46,033 bases of DNA from Lysinibacillus composti (GTDB lineage: Bacteria > Bacillota > Bacilli > Bacillales_A > Planococcaceae), in NCBI RefSeq assembly GCF_016908465.1, contig NZ_JAFBDY010000025.1, positions 1-46,033 of the forward strand, read 5' to 3'. Below the pieces are notes generated by a model, which saw only the letters and a list, made by a program, of their open reading frames with translations, was not told the origin of the DNA and ran no database searches. Of the stretch, positions 14,084 through 23,583 are shown piece by piece (the stretch's first letter is position 1; the number at the start of each line of letters is the position of its first letter). A program made the translations under genes and the position numbers.

Positions 14084-15079
14084 CTATTCCTTGAAATTCT
14101 TCTCAAATCGCCAAGCATCTCGGCACATGGCGATAATATCACGTTTTGCTGTCCAACCTAGTTCTCGCTTTGCTTTTGAAGCATCCGCATAGCATGAAGC
14201 AATATCCCCAGGTCTCCGATCCACTATTTCATAAGGAACTTCAATATCATTAGCTTCTTCAAAAGCTTTCACTAACTCTAGTACACTAGTACCTTTTCCG
14301 GTTCCCAAGTTATAAACATGGACACCTTCAGTTAGATTCTCCAATGCAGCCACATGTCCCTCAGCAAGGTCTTCTACATGAATATAATCGCGAACTCCGG
14401 TACCATCCACCGTAGGGTAGTCATTTCCAAACACACGTAATTTATCAAGTTTACCTTTTGCTACCTGAGTTACATACGGCATAAGATTATTAGGAATTCC
14501 GTTAGGTGCCTCACCTATTTGTCCGCTCTCATGGGCACCTACTGGATTGAAATATCGAAGAATTGAAACTGAAAAAGCAGGATTTGCATTTGCTATATCG
14601 GTAAGAATCCGCTCACTCATGGCTTTCGTTTCACCGTAAGGATTAGTCGTTGGGAGGAGATCCATTGTCTCTACAAATGGTACTTTATTATCACCGTACA
14701 CGGTTGCTGATGAACTAAATACAAAACGATTGACACCATATTTCTGACAAGCTTTGGTTAGAACCATTGTGCTTACGATGTTATTGTAATAATATTCTAG
14801 TGGTTTATCTACGGATTCGCCAACCGCTTTAAGACCAGCAAAATGAATAACACCATCAATCTTGTAATTTCTGAAAATAATATCAATAGCTTCTGCATCC
14901 GTTACATCAATCTCGTAAAAATTAACTTCTTTATCAGCTATATCCATGATTTTCATAACAGTCTCTCTCTTGCTGTTAGAAAGATTATCAGCAATAATAA
15001 CTGAATGTCCTGCTTCTAATAAAGCAACACAAGTATGAGAACCTATAAATCCAGCTCCGCCGGTTACTAGTATGTTCAT
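14084..15079 (-). CDS. galE: UDP-glucose 4-epimerase
   Basis: Interconverts UDP-Glc and UDP-Gal (or their N-acetyl forms) with bound NAD, supplying galactose-type sugars to the polysaccharide. The 331-residue protein is an extended short-chain dehydrogenase: the NAD-binding TGGAGFIGSH is at residues 6-15, the SSSATVYG strand near 122-129, and catalytic Tyr148 and Lys152 lie in PYGETK. RYFNPVGAH and the VRDYIHVEDLA motif confirm GalE. It starts at ATG 15079 behind AAAGGAGG. It is the last gene of the minus-strand locus, about 70 bp after wecB and before a terminator. GalU upstream in the locus makes its substrate. Confidence 0.95.
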   Translation of the reverse strand: MNILVTGGAGFIGSHTCVALLEAGHSVIIADNLSNSKRETVMKIMDIADKEVNFYEIDVTDAEAIDIIFRNYKIDGVIHFAGLKAVGESVDKPLEYYYNNIVSTMVLTKACQKYGVNRFVFSSSATVYGDNKVPFVETMDLLPTTNPYGETKAMSERILTDIANANPAFSVSILRYFNPVGAHESGQIGEAPNGIPNNLMPYVTQVAKGKLDKLRVFGNDYPTVDGTGVRDYIHVEDLAEGHVAALENLTEGVHVYNLGTGKGTSVLELVKAFEEANDIEVPYEIVDRRPGDIASCYADASKAKRELGWTAKRDIIAMCRDAWRFEKNFKE

Positions 15080-15151
15080 TAAGATAATTGCCTCCTTTCT
15101 CTCATATGAATTTTAAAAAGAAGTTATCAATAATTGAATTTGTTACATAAA

Positions 15152-16249
15152 CTAATATCCCGAAATTATATCTGCTATCTTCTTACTTGCAAATCCATCA
15201 CCATATGGATTGCTTGCCTGACTCATTTTTTTATACTCTTGCTTGTCTTCTAGTAACAATTTAAAAGTCTGATATATATTACCTTCGTCGGTTCCAACTA
15301 ACTTCAATGTCCCGGCAGCTATTCCTTCAGGTCGTTCAGTTGTATCACGCATAACCAATACTGGCTTACCCAAACTAGGAGCTTCCTCCTGTATACCACC
15401 ACTATCAGTTAATATTAAATAGGCTCTTGAAAGGAAATTGTGAAAATCCAATACTTCTAATGGCTCTATAATTCTTACTCTATCACAACTTCCGAGAACC
15501 TCATTAGCCACACCTCTAACTACCGGATTCATATGAATAGGGTATATTACCTTAATATCTTTATGCTCATCTACAATTTTTTTGATTGCTTTAAACATAT
15601 TTCTCATTGGTTCACCAATGTTCTCTCTTCTATGAGCTGTTATCATAATCAATCTGCTATCTTCAGCCCAGTTTAAATGCTCATGATAATAATCATCTCT
15701 AACCGTTGTTTTTAGTGCGTCAATGGCAGTATTCCCAGTTACATAAATAGTTGAAGGGTCTTTCCCTTCCTTTAAAAGATTCCCTTTTGACATCTCAGTT
15801 GGAGCAAAGTGATATTTTGCTATAATTCCTACAGCTTGGCGATTAAACTCCTCTGGATAAGGCGAGTATATGTCATACGTCCTAAGTCCTGCCTCCACAT
15901 GACCTAAGGGAATTTGTAAGTAAAAACAAGCTAACGATGTAACAAAGGTCGTTGAAGTATCTCCATGAACTAAAACCACATCTGGCTTTACTTCCTCCAA
16001 GACCGTTCTCATTTTTGCTAGAATATTTATAGTAACATCAAATAGTGTCTGTTTTTCTTTCATAATTGAGAGATCGTAATCCGGAATTATGCTAAACGTC
16101 TCCAGAACTTGGTCTAACATTTCTCTATGTTGACCAGTAACACAAACAACTGTATCTAAATTATTGCGACTTTTTAACTCTTTAACTAAAGGACACATCT
16201 TTATTGCTTCAGGCCTTGTACCAAAGACTATCATTACCTTTTTACTCAA
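15152..16249 (-). CDS. wecB: UDP-N-acetylglucosamine 2-epimerase (non-hydrolysing)
   Basis: Converts UDP-GlcNAc to UDP-ManNAc, a precursor of wall polysaccharides and teichoic acids (wecB/mnaA family). The 365-residue product shows the family's conserved positions: GTRPEAIKMCPLV, VTGQHREML, HGDTST, GHVEAGLRTYDIYSPYPEE, ITAHRREN, and LTDSGGIQEEAPSLGKPVLV. The start is a TTG at 16249 behind an AGGT site. A UDP-ManNAc dehydrogenase is not in the window, so the residue is used as ManNAc or oxidised by an enzyme elsewhere. In Bacillales ManNAc is also part of the wall polymer that SLH proteins bind, which fits the SLH gene in the same locus. Confidence 0.95.
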   Translation of the reverse strand: MSKKVMIVFGTRPEAIKMCPLVKELKSRNNLDTVVCVTGQHREMLDQVLETFSIIPDYDLSIMKEKQTLFDVTINILAKMRTVLEEVKPDVVLVHGDTSTTFVTSLACFYLQIPLGHVEAGLRTYDIYSPYPEEFNRQAVGIIAKYHFAPTEMSKGNLLKEGKDPSTIYVTGNTAIDALKTTVRDDYYHEHLNWAEDSRLIMITAHRRENIGEPMRNMFKAIKKIVDEHKDIKVIYPIHMNPVVRGVANEVLGSCDRVRIIEPLEVLDFHNFLSRAYLILTDSGGIQEEAPSLGKPVLVMRDTTERPEGIAAGTLKLVGTDEGNIYQTFKLLLEDKQEYKKMSQASNPYGDGFASKKIADIISGY

Positions 16250-16341
16250 ATTATCAACCTACTCTAAAATATAATTTTATAAAGCTTTTAAGTACATACT
16301 TTTATAAGCCCAATAAAGTTGTTTTAAACTATTATGGGATG

Positions 16342-16383
16342 TAGTAACTCCAAAAACGGTAATAAACAGACTGTGAGTTACTA
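16342..16383. other. Inverted repeat between the flippase gene and wecB
   Basis: TAGTAACTC (16342-16350) and GAGTTACTA (16375-16383) are perfect complements with a 24-nt loop. There is no T tract on either strand, so it is not a standard terminator. It may be an RNA-processing or stability element. Confidence 0.4.
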
Positions 16384-16392
16384 TAGTATTTT

Positions 16393-17913
16393 CTATCTTT
16401 TCAATTTCCTTTTCACAACATTTAAGATTACATCTACTCCTTCGATTTTCATAAGATAGATTAATAATAGATATGATAATAAACCTATGATAATCGATAT
16501 TAAGAGTGATATACCTTGTGTTAACAAATTAGCTGTAATAAAATCAAAAGATAACTTAGCGATTAACCCCATTAAAATGGATGCGAAAGTGACCTTAAGG
16601 AAGGAAATTGATATTTTCTTTATTCCTATTGGACCTATTTTCCTCTTTAAACTTCCCATTAGTAAAATACTACAAATGATTGCAGAAATACTTGTTGCTA
16701 AAGCAAGACCTCCTATACCTAAGTACTTAGACAAGATAATATTTAATATAATATTTATTATCAATGCAAGGGCTGAGTTAACCATAGGAGTTTTCGTATC
16801 CTGTAGGGAAAAAAAAGTCCTTGACAATATTTCTCTTATTCCAACAGCGAACATTCCAATGGAGTAGAAGAACAATGCATAAGATGTCATTGATATTGCT
16901 TGGTCATCAAATGCTCCTCTTCCGAATAACAGACTTACTATTGGACTTGCGAATATCATTGCTCCAACTGTTGAGGGTATCACCAATAAATTAATAGCAC
17001 TAATCGCTTTGGAAATAGTTTTCTTTAAATCAAGCATATTATTATTAACAGCCATTTTAGAAATTGATGGGTATATTACAGTAGCAATAGATAATGAGAA
17101 TATACCTTGTATAAAGGAGTTTAAAGTGCTTGCATAGCTTAGTGCAGAAATTCCTCCTACTGCTATTTGTGAAGCTAAGGTCCTATCCACTAAGGAATTA
17201 ATTTCATTTGCAGACACACCTATTATAACTGGCAACGATAAATAGACCATTTTCCTTATATCTCGATCTTTGATATTAAATGTAGCTTTGTAAGTATATG
17301 AATTCCTTTTTAATGAGGGCATTAAAAAAATTACTTGAAACATAAATGCTGTGACAATACCTATCGGAAGAATAAGAACAGAATCGAAAATAAAGCTTAA
17401 TACAATTGATGAGATTATAAAAAAATTATAAGGTAACCCAACTAACGCAGGTGCCACAAAACTCCCTTTAATTTGTAAATAACTTTTTAAAATATAACCC
17501 AATCCTGAAAAATATATACCTAGAATACTGATCCTAGTAAAGGTTACGGCTAAACCAAGGGTTTCATTATCAAATCCAGATGCAAATAATTTAACTATAG
17601 GCTTTGTAAATATTAATGTAAATATAATAATCAGTGTAGACCCTACTATAATTAGATTAATTAAGTTATTGGTAAATTTATTAGCAGAAAGATCTCCACC
17701 CTCTTTTGCAATCTTATTGTACATAGGAATATAAGATGCTGCTAGCCCCGTACCTATAAGTGCGAATACAAAAGTAGGAATAGTGCTTGATATTAGATAA
17801 GCATCACTAATATTTGAAACCCCGTAGAAATAAGATAGTGTTATTTCTCTACCAAAGCCTAATATTTTCGATATAATTGTTAATATAATTATTAAAAAAG
17901 CAGTTTTCCTCAT
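16393..17913 (-). CDS. MurJ/MviN-type polysaccharide flippase
   Basis: A 506-residue membrane protein of the MOP superfamily with about 14 hydrophobic helices. The N-terminal ISKILGFGREITLSYFYG and SDAYLISSTIP and the internal GRGAFD are MurJ/MviN hallmarks (lipid II flippase family). In this locus it takes the position normally held by a Wzx exporter, between glycosyltransferases and sugar-nucleotide genes. It therefore probably flips the undecaprenyl-linked repeat unit rather than lipid II, though a second MurJ cannot be excluded. It starts at ATG 17913 behind AAGAGGTAG, 7 bp after the upstream glycosyltransferase gene. Confidence 0.88.
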   Translation of the reverse strand: MRKTAFLIIILTIISKILGFGREITLSYFYGVSNISDAYLISSTIPTFVFALIGTGLAASYIPMYNKIAKEGGDLSANKFTNNLINLIIVGSTLIIIFTLIFTKPIVKLFASGFDNETLGLAVTFTRISILGIYFSGLGYILKSYLQIKGSFVAPALVGLPYNFFIISSIVLSFIFDSVLILPIGIVTAFMFQVIFLMPSLKRNSYTYKATFNIKDRDIRKMVYLSLPVIIGVSANEINSLVDRTLASQIAVGGISALSYASTLNSFIQGIFSLSIATVIYPSISKMAVNNNMLDLKKTISKAISAINLLVIPSTVGAMIFASPIVSLLFGRGAFDDQAISMTSYALFFYSIGMFAVGIREILSRTFFSLQDTKTPMVNSALALIINIILNIILSKYLGIGGLALATSISAIICSILLMGSLKRKIGPIGIKKISISFLKVTFASILMGLIAKLSFDFITANLLTQGISLLISIIIGLLSYLLLIYLMKIEGVDVILNVVKRKLKR

Positions 17914-17920
17914 TTAAAAA

Positions 17921-18637
17921 CTACCTCTTAATTAGACTTTTTATTAATTCATAGGCTTTATTACCTAATGCCCATCTAACTTTCATTTTGAACTTAGAAG
18001 ACGCAGGAAGCCAAGATCCAGCAAAATGGTGAATGGCATAGGTATTATTTGTAATTCCAATTTTACCTGTTTTATAATTTTTGGCACAAAAATATTCTAT
18101 TGGATACATAGCTACACCTTCGCCAAACTCGTGAAATTTACCCCCTTCTTTAAAACCCATTTCTTTAGATATATTTGTTATCATTGCTACATTTGCACTC
18201 ATATCAAAACTTCCATTAGTTCTTTTAAACCTTTTATCAGTATAAGCTAATAGATTTTTCTCTATCCATTTATTCTTAGGCTTTGCTGCCATTAGCCCTG
18301 TTGGAATTTCATTAGGTGTCTGAAAGCCCGAAAAAGCTTCATGATGTAAAAAATCATCTAAAGGCTTTAGCACTTCAACATCAGTATCCATATAGATTCC
18401 TCCTTCATGATAAAGTGCATAAAGTCTTACGTAATCAGTTACAAATGCATATTTTTTGGCAGTATAAGCTTCTTTTACATAATGATTGCTATCAATATCA
18501 AAATTATCTTCGTTCCAAATTTTAATATCATAATCTGTTAAATTTCTTTTCCAACTTTCAATACAATTAAGGGCTAACTCTGGCATTTCACCTTTACCAA
18601 ACCAACAACAATGAATAATCTTAGGTATTTTATCCAT
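17921..18637 (-). CDS. Glycosyltransferase with DXD sugar-binding motif (GT32-like)
   Basis: A 238-residue cytoplasmic-face transferase of the DXD/OCH1-like type. The start KIPKIIHCCWFGKGEMPELA is the family's entry strand. AKKYAFVTDYVRLYALYHEG and GGIYMDTDVEVLKPLD contain the D-x-D metal/nucleotide site. The C-terminal YAIHHFAGSW is also typical. It adds one sugar to the growing lipid-linked unit; donor and linkage are unknown. Its start lies inside the end of the GT2 gene (8-bp overlap), behind GAAGGAAAC, which implies coupled translation. Confidence 0.88.
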   Translation of the reverse strand: MDKIPKIIHCCWFGKGEMPELALNCIESWKRNLTDYDIKIWNEDNFDIDSNHYVKEAYTAKKYAFVTDYVRLYALYHEGGIYMDTDVEVLKPLDDFLHHEAFSGFQTPNEIPTGLMAAKPKNKWIEKNLLAYTDKRFKRTNGSFDMSANVAMITNISKEMGFKEGGKFHEFGEGVAMYPIEYFCAKNYKTGKIGITNNTYAIHHFAGSWLPASSKFKMKVRWALGNKAYELIKSLIKR

Positions 18638-19463
18638 GAATGTTTCCTTCTTCCTGTTTAAAGGTAATACTAGATTTTTTGTTATGATAAAATTTTAAAA
18701 TATTGTTAGGAATTAGCATAGCTATTAAAGGTTTTAGGGCAAATACCCTTTTTAGATATGGTATTTCTAACCTTTTGCAAGCCTCAAACCTTGCTTTTGT
18801 TTCATTTATTCTATATCTCTTTTTCCTTCTATTGTAAGAATTTCTATCCTCCCTAAAATAAATTAAGGGTTCTTGAATATTATGCAAAATAAATTTATGT
18901 TCAAATAGTTTAATCCATAAATCATAATCCTCAAGTCTTTGTCTTGTTAACTCATTATCAGAGTAACCCCCAACTTTAATTAATATATCTTTTTTCATTA
19001 TTACAGTTGGGTGTATAAAAGGGCTTTTAATTACCATCCGCTCTTTACTGGGTATAGCTGGTGGTTGCCTATGCCCCCAAATGCCAGAGTCATCAAATAT
19101 ATAAGCACCTGATCCGCAAGCATCACAATTGTTGGCTTCCATATAATTAACTTGAGTCTCTATTCTATTAACCAACATAATGTCATCTCCGTCATGTCTC
19201 AAAACATAATCACCCGTGCTTATTTCAATACAATTATTTAATGTCTTAGCTAACCCCATATTGCTAGAATTTCTGATTAATTTTATACGACTGTCCTTTT
19301 TAACATATTCTTTAGCAATATCAAAAGTCTTATCAACAGACCCATCATCGCACATAACCAATTCCCAGTTCTTGTATGTTTGCGATATTATTGAGTCGAT
19401 GGTTTTACCTAATGTATCTTCGCAGTTATAAATACCCATAATAATTGAAACCGTTCTATTCAT
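18630..19463 (-). CDS. Family 2 glycosyltransferase
   Basis: A 277-residue GT-A fold transferase: VSIIMGIYNCEDTLGKTIDS, the nucleotide-binding VMCDDGSVDKT, the D-x-D equivalent VLRHDGDDIM, and a C-terminal acceptor motif region (LEDYDLWIKLFEHKF). A short C-terminal basic tail may associate with the membrane. It transfers a sugar from a nucleotide donor to the lipid-linked oligosaccharide. It starts 2 bp after the polymerase gene and overlaps the next gene by 8 bp. Confidence 0.92.
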   Translation of the reverse strand: MNRTVSIIMGIYNCEDTLGKTIDSIISQTYKNWELVMCDDGSVDKTFDIAKEYVKKDSRIKLIRNSSNMGLAKTLNNCIEISTGDYVLRHDGDDIMLVNRIETQVNYMEANNCDACGSGAYIFDDSGIWGHRQPPAIPSKERMVIKSPFIHPTVIMKKDILIKVGGYSDNELTRQRLEDYDLWIKLFEHKFILHNIQEPLIYFREDRNSYNRRKKRYRINETKARFEACKRLEIPYLKRVFALKPLIAMLIPNNILKFYHNKKSSITFKQEEGNIHG

Positions 19464-19465
19464 CT

Positions 19466-20764
19466 TCAGCTCACAACCTTACTATTAATCTTGGAACAAT
19501 CTCTTTTGTTAAAAACAAACAACACAAAAGCTATTGGAATATATATTATAAGAATATTAAAAAATGTATAACCAGAAAACAATATAGCTATTAGAGGGAT
19601 ACAGCAATTTAGATATTTATACTTAATTGTTAGATATTGCATAACTTTAAGCATATAGCCCATTATTATACTAAACAATATAATTCCGATGTAACCACCG
19701 TTAATTATCGATTCGGTTATACCACCTAATGTTATCCCCCAGTTCACATCAGAAAGGGAACTAACAAACCAGTCACTCTCAAAATTGTTTCCCATAAAAA
19801 ATACAAACCATGTTTCAGTTGAATACCCTTTAAATTCAAATATCGATCGTGGTATGAAAGTCAAAATCGTATATATATATCCGCCAAACGGTATACTCAT
19901 TATTGAGTTTGAAGTTACTCTAGATTGGTCTATCGCCATCCAATATGTCCAATTCCTGTCAATATCGCCAGTTATTACTCTAAGAATAACATCAGATAAA
20001 CCTAAATCTAAATATTGTATACTAGTTTTAAACAGTGTAGCGTAAGCGGCTGAGAAGACAATTAAGCCTACAAAACTACCTATGAGTAAACCTAGCTTTC
20101 TTTTCTTATAAAATATATATAATAATGGAAACAGGAATAGCAATATTAAATCTGTTCGTTGCCCTCTAAAAAAGGACACTATTAGAGCCATTATTGAAAA
20201 TATTAGCGCCTTATACTTAATAAAAGATGTTTTTTCGCCATCAATAATTCGTATCCAATAATATGTCGATACCCCTAATGGAAGCATCAGTATTATGGCG
20301 AAAGGTCCTAGAATAGATAGTCGTTGTCTTAAGACATGGTTAGCTGAAATATTTGAAATCCCTATATCTATAATATTAAATAGTGCAAAAAGAAATGAAA
20401 ATACTACTAGACCATAAATTATAAACAATGCTGCTTTATTAAAATTACTATTACTTTTCGAAATAACTTTTGGTAAATAAATAGGAAAAACTTTATAAGA
20501 TAGAAACACTAATACATTTGAAGTAATTATTAGCAGCCATCCTAACAAAACTATTTCGTCTGATTGGTAATACTTAAAATCTAAGTTTAGTATTGTAACC
20601 ACTATATATGGAATAGAGAAAAATAAAGCCTGTCCTAACAAATACCAACTAAACATGTCAAAAGATTTCTTTTTTTTTACATTCCAAAAAAAATAAACTC
20701 CTGAAATTAATAACAATATAATATATAATAATACTATTTGACCCACCCCATTAACGAACCTCAT
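19466..20764 (-). CDS. Wzy-like oligosaccharide repeat-unit polymerase
   Basis: A 432-residue polytopic membrane protein with about 11-12 hydrophobic helices and a large loop in the second half (about residues 250-330, containing DRNWTYWMAIDQ and the GGYIYTILTFIPRSIFE segment). Wzy polymerases are poorly conserved in sequence, so the call rests on topology and on its place among glycosyltransferase and flippase genes. It would join repeat units on the outer face of the membrane. No clear ribosome-binding site precedes the ATG at 20764, which suggests weak or coupled initiation. Confidence 0.75.
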   Translation of the reverse strand: MRFVNGVGQIVLLYIILLLISGVYFFWNVKKKKSFDMFSWYLLGQALFFSIPYIVVTILNLDFKYYQSDEIVLLGWLLIITSNVLVFLSYKVFPIYLPKVISKSNSNFNKAALFIIYGLVVFSFLFALFNIIDIGISNISANHVLRQRLSILGPFAIILMLPLGVSTYYWIRIIDGEKTSFIKYKALIFSIMALIVSFFRGQRTDLILLFLFPLLYIFYKKRKLGLLIGSFVGLIVFSAAYATLFKTSIQYLDLGLSDVILRVITGDIDRNWTYWMAIDQSRVTSNSIMSIPFGGYIYTILTFIPRSIFEFKGYSTETWFVFFMGNNFESDWFVSSLSDVNWGITLGGITESIINGGYIGIILFSIIMGYMLKVMQYLTIKYKYLNCCIPLIAILFSGYTFFNILIIYIPIAFVLFVFNKRDCSKINSKVVS

Positions 20765-20808
20765 AAATAATAATTTGGATGTTTTATTTTTGTTTACTGT
20801 TCAACTAA

Positions 20809-21930
20809 TTAATTTTGTTCCAATTCTTTTTTAAAGTCATTATATACATCTTTAATCTCTTCTTTAACGACATCTATAGTAAAGTATTTTATTTTTTCTC
20901 TATTGTAGATTCCCATCCGCTCACGTAAATTAGCATTTTCATAAGTTTCCAAAATTGCTTGGGAAAACGAGACTATTTTCTTTGGATTAACTAAATATCC
21001 ACCCTTTTCGTTTATAATTAAATCTCTATTTCCTCTAATATTTGAACATATTACTGGTAAGCCACAAGCCATTGCCTCCATTAAAGCAACAGATAATCCT
21101 TCTCTAAATGATGGAAACACAAAAATATCTGATACCTTTAGTAGCTCACCTATATCCCTACGATAACCTAGTAATTTAATTTGCCCTTCTAAATCTAAAT
21201 CCTTCACTAACTTTCTTAAATATTCCTCTTTAGGACCAACACCACATATCATATAATGTATATTTGGATTTTTGAGTTCCGCAATAGCCCTTATCACTAC
21301 TTCATGGTTTTTATTTCCATTTAGTTCACCTACCGAGATTGCAACAAAGGAGTCTTCTGGAACTTTTAGATCATTTCGTTTTATAGATTTATTAATATCG
21401 ATGTTTTCAAACTTCTTGATATCGAGACCTACTCCAGGAATATATTTTACGCTTTTTGCTTTAAAGGATTTTGCCCTATCATAATCTTCTTTATTTATTG
21501 TAATTATAAGATCAGTAAACCTTGATAAATAATGCTCGACAGGATAATACGTAAGCCAGTTTTTAAGTGGCGCCCCCTTATAAAAATGGAATCCATGAGC
21601 TGTGTAAATTACCTTCACATTGTTTAAATTCCGACAAGCAAGTCTTACACCCGCAGATGCAATTGGAGTATGAGTATGGACTAAATCATACTTTCCAGAA
21701 CGTATTAACGTATTTAACTCTTTATATGCTCTATAATTTCCCCTTTTCAAGGGTGAACGTAGAAATGGTAATGGATAGACATTACATCCCCGTTCTAGTA
21801 ATTCAGGATTTATAGGCTTAATTAAATTGCACGCTAAATCCACTGTATGCCCCTGATCTAATAACATATTGATATGGTTTGTAAAAAAACCCATTGTATT
21901 TGATATGGTTGTTACATATAATATTTTCAT
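20809..21930 (-). CDS. Family 4 glycosyltransferase
   Basis: A 373-residue GT-B fold enzyme. The N-terminal half has an EpsD-like opening (KILYVTTISNTMGFFTNHIN) and VHTHTPIASAGVRLACR. The C-terminal half has the donor-binding VGELNGNKNHEVVIRAIAEL and the E-x7-E motif in FREGLSVALMEAMACGLPVI. It is similar in plan to B. subtilis EpsD. It starts at ATG 21930 behind AAGGAG. It probably adds the second sugar after the EpsL-initiated one. Confidence 0.92.
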   Translation of the reverse strand: MKILYVTTISNTMGFFTNHINMLLDQGHTVDLACNLIKPINPELLERGCNVYPLPFLRSPLKRGNYRAYKELNTLIRSGKYDLVHTHTPIASAGVRLACRNLNNVKVIYTAHGFHFYKGAPLKNWLTYYPVEHYLSRFTDLIITINKEDYDRAKSFKAKSVKYIPGVGLDIKKFENIDINKSIKRNDLKVPEDSFVAISVGELNGNKNHEVVIRAIAELKNPNIHYMICGVGPKEEYLRKLVKDLDLEGQIKLLGYRRDIGELLKVSDIFVFPSFREGLSVALMEAMACGLPVICSNIRGNRDLIINEKGGYLVNPKKIVSFSQAILETYENANLRERMGIYNREKIKYFTIDVVKEEIKDVYNDFKKELEQN

Positions 21931-21977
21931 TATTACTCCTTAAATATCATGCTAAGTATGAAAGTAGTAGTTATTAT

Positions 21978-22994
21978 TTAATTACTAGAGTTATATCTAT
22001 ATGCTGGAAAATAAGTTATGCCGCTAGTGGTTCCTGTATTCTTACACAACTTTTCATATGCTTCCTCGTCCCATATTTTCTTTCCAACACAAAATTCATA
22101 TTCAGTATTCCTTCCAAACTTCTTTTTAAACTGATATAGCGGATCGTGTTCACTATTAGATGTACCTCCACCATAATGTATTAACTGAATATTATTTTCT
22201 ATAGCCCAAACAGCCGTCGCATATTTAATAATATATGCTGGGGAAAGATGTAGGTACTCTTTCAAAGTACCAGATAAATGCGCATGGACAAATTTACCAT
22301 AAACAAAATAAAAACCGGCTGCTATTACCTTCTCATCATAAATTACCTCAACTAAAATAATTTGGTCTTTAAATATCTTTAAACAACTACTAAAATATTC
22401 ATCATCAAAGTAGTAATAGTTAGATGCATCATTTCTATCCATTGTTGAATAATATATTTCAATAAAATTTCTTAGACTAGTTGGTTTTTCTGTTACCTTA
22501 AAACTCACTTGGGAATTCAAAGCCCTACGTATTGATTTTCTTGCACTTTTAGAAAACTCACTTTCAATAGGATCCTCAAATTCGTAAATGTTGGTTCCAA
22601 CAGTCTTTCTAATACCCTCTATTTTGTACATTGACTTAAAATCCCTCGCGTTATCCAATACAGGGTGAAAACGTACAAATTCACTAATAATAGACTTTTC
22701 ATTACAATATTTCTGAAATTCAACCTTGAAATCATTTATAAGTTTTGTTTTATATTTTTCGTTACAGTCAATAATTAGAGGCCCCCCATATCCATAGGGT
22801 GTGACTATATCATAATATTTATTATTATCAATAGATATATCAATTGGCCTTTTAATAAACTGATAATAGATTGAACCTACATCATTTTTGAAATGGAATT
22901 GTTCTAATTTTCCTTGTTCCATTTTTTCATAAAGTTGACCATACTCCGGTTCAAAATATATGTCAGGAAGTTTCCCAAAATCCACCTTGGACAT
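21978..22994 (-). CDS. FemAB-like (GNAT-fold) transferase
   Basis: A 338-residue protein of the FemAB/acetyltransferase-6 type: a first GNAT domain (SIYYQFIKRPIDI), the central SKSARKSIRRALNSQVSFKV, and a second domain with VEVIYDEKVIAAGFYFVYGK, LSPAYIIKYATAVWAIEN, IHYGGGTS and YQFKKKFG. Classical members attach amino acids from aminoacyl-tRNA to lipid II. Those in polysaccharide loci may instead acylate or aminoacylate an amino sugar. An in-frame TTG at 23003 is possible; GGAG sits only a few bases before the ATG at 22994, so the exact start is uncertain. Its neighbours are the amino-sugar genes, which would provide a free amino group. Confidence 0.8.
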   Translation of the reverse strand: MSKVDFGKLPDIYFEPEYGQLYEKMEQGKLEQFHFKNDVGSIYYQFIKRPIDISIDNNKYYDIVTPYGYGGPLIIDCNEKYKTKLINDFKVEFQKYCNEKSIISEFVRFHPVLDNARDFKSMYKIEGIRKTVGTNIYEFEDPIESEFSKSARKSIRRALNSQVSFKVTEKPTSLRNFIEIYYSTMDRNDASNYYYFDDEYFSSCLKIFKDQIILVEVIYDEKVIAAGFYFVYGKFVHAHLSGTLKEYLHLSPAYIIKYATAVWAIENNIQLIHYGGGTSNSEHDPLYQFKKKFGRNTEYEFCVGKKIWDEEAYEKLCKNTGTTSGITYFPAYRYNSSN

Positions 22995-23046
22995 CCTCTC
23001 CAATTTCTATATTGATACATTTTTTTCTCATAAGGAATTTTTTTAT

Positions 23047-23583
23047 TTATTTTGGTATTTTTTGCTCTACCCATTCACTTTTCAAGAGACCCATAACCAC
23101 AAAATCTCTGAATTCCCCTTTGAAAAATTTATTTTGCCTTAATGTTCCTTCTATTTTAAATCCCATTTTTTGATTAAGATTAATAATTGGTTTATTTTTA
23201 ACCCAATTATGAGTATATAATTTATTAAGTCCTAGTTCTAAAAAAGCATAATCTAGCATTAAACCTCTTGCTTCTTTAGCTAGGCCCCTTCCCCTTACCT
23301 CTTTATCTCCAATACAAAGAGTCATTTCAGCCTTTGAATTAATATAATCTATATTCTTTAAACTACTAAAACCGATAGGTTTTTCATCTTCTTTTAAAAA
23401 GATAAAAAAGTCTCTCCTAGTATTGTTATGAGCATTTTTAGAAAGCCATTGTCTAGTTTGCGATTCAGAGATAAAATCTGATATCAAAACATCCCGAATT
23501 TCTTCATCGTTAACCCATTTTACTTTATATTGTATATCTTTATCTTCCATTAACTTCATAATAATATTATTACCAATAATCAT
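23047..23583 (-). CDS. GNAT N-acetyltransferase, probably for a 4-amino sugar (PseH/RimJ-like)
   Basis: A 178-residue GNAT domain: the N-terminal LMEDKDIQYKVKWVNDEEIR, the catalytic strand PIGFSSLKNIDY, AEMTLCIGD, the acetyl-CoA loop GRGLAKEARGLMLDYAF, and NKLYTHNW with the GFKIEGTLRQNKF ending. It overlaps the EpsL gene by 4 bp and sits where B. subtilis has the hexapeptide acetyltransferase EpsM (PglD type). It probably acetylates the amino group made by EpsN, as PseH does for another 4-amino sugar. A RimJ-like protein acetyltransferase is the alternative, but context argues against it. Confidence 0.82.
   Translation of the reverse strand: MIIGNNIIMKLMEDKDIQYKVKWVNDEEIRDVLISDFISESQTRQWLSKNAHNNTRRDFFIFLKEDEKPIGFSSLKNIDYINSKAEMTLCIGDKEVRGRGLAKEARGLMLDYAFLELGLNKLYTHNWVKNKPIINLNQKMGFKIEGTLRQNKFFKGEFRDFVVMGLLKSEWVEQKIPK

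Noticed and set aside
23047..23583. Ribosomal-protein acetyltransferase RimJ/RimL
   Set aside because: The fold is the same, but a 4-bp overlap with epsL and its position in the amino-sugar segment favour a sugar acetyltransferase. It remains an alternative.
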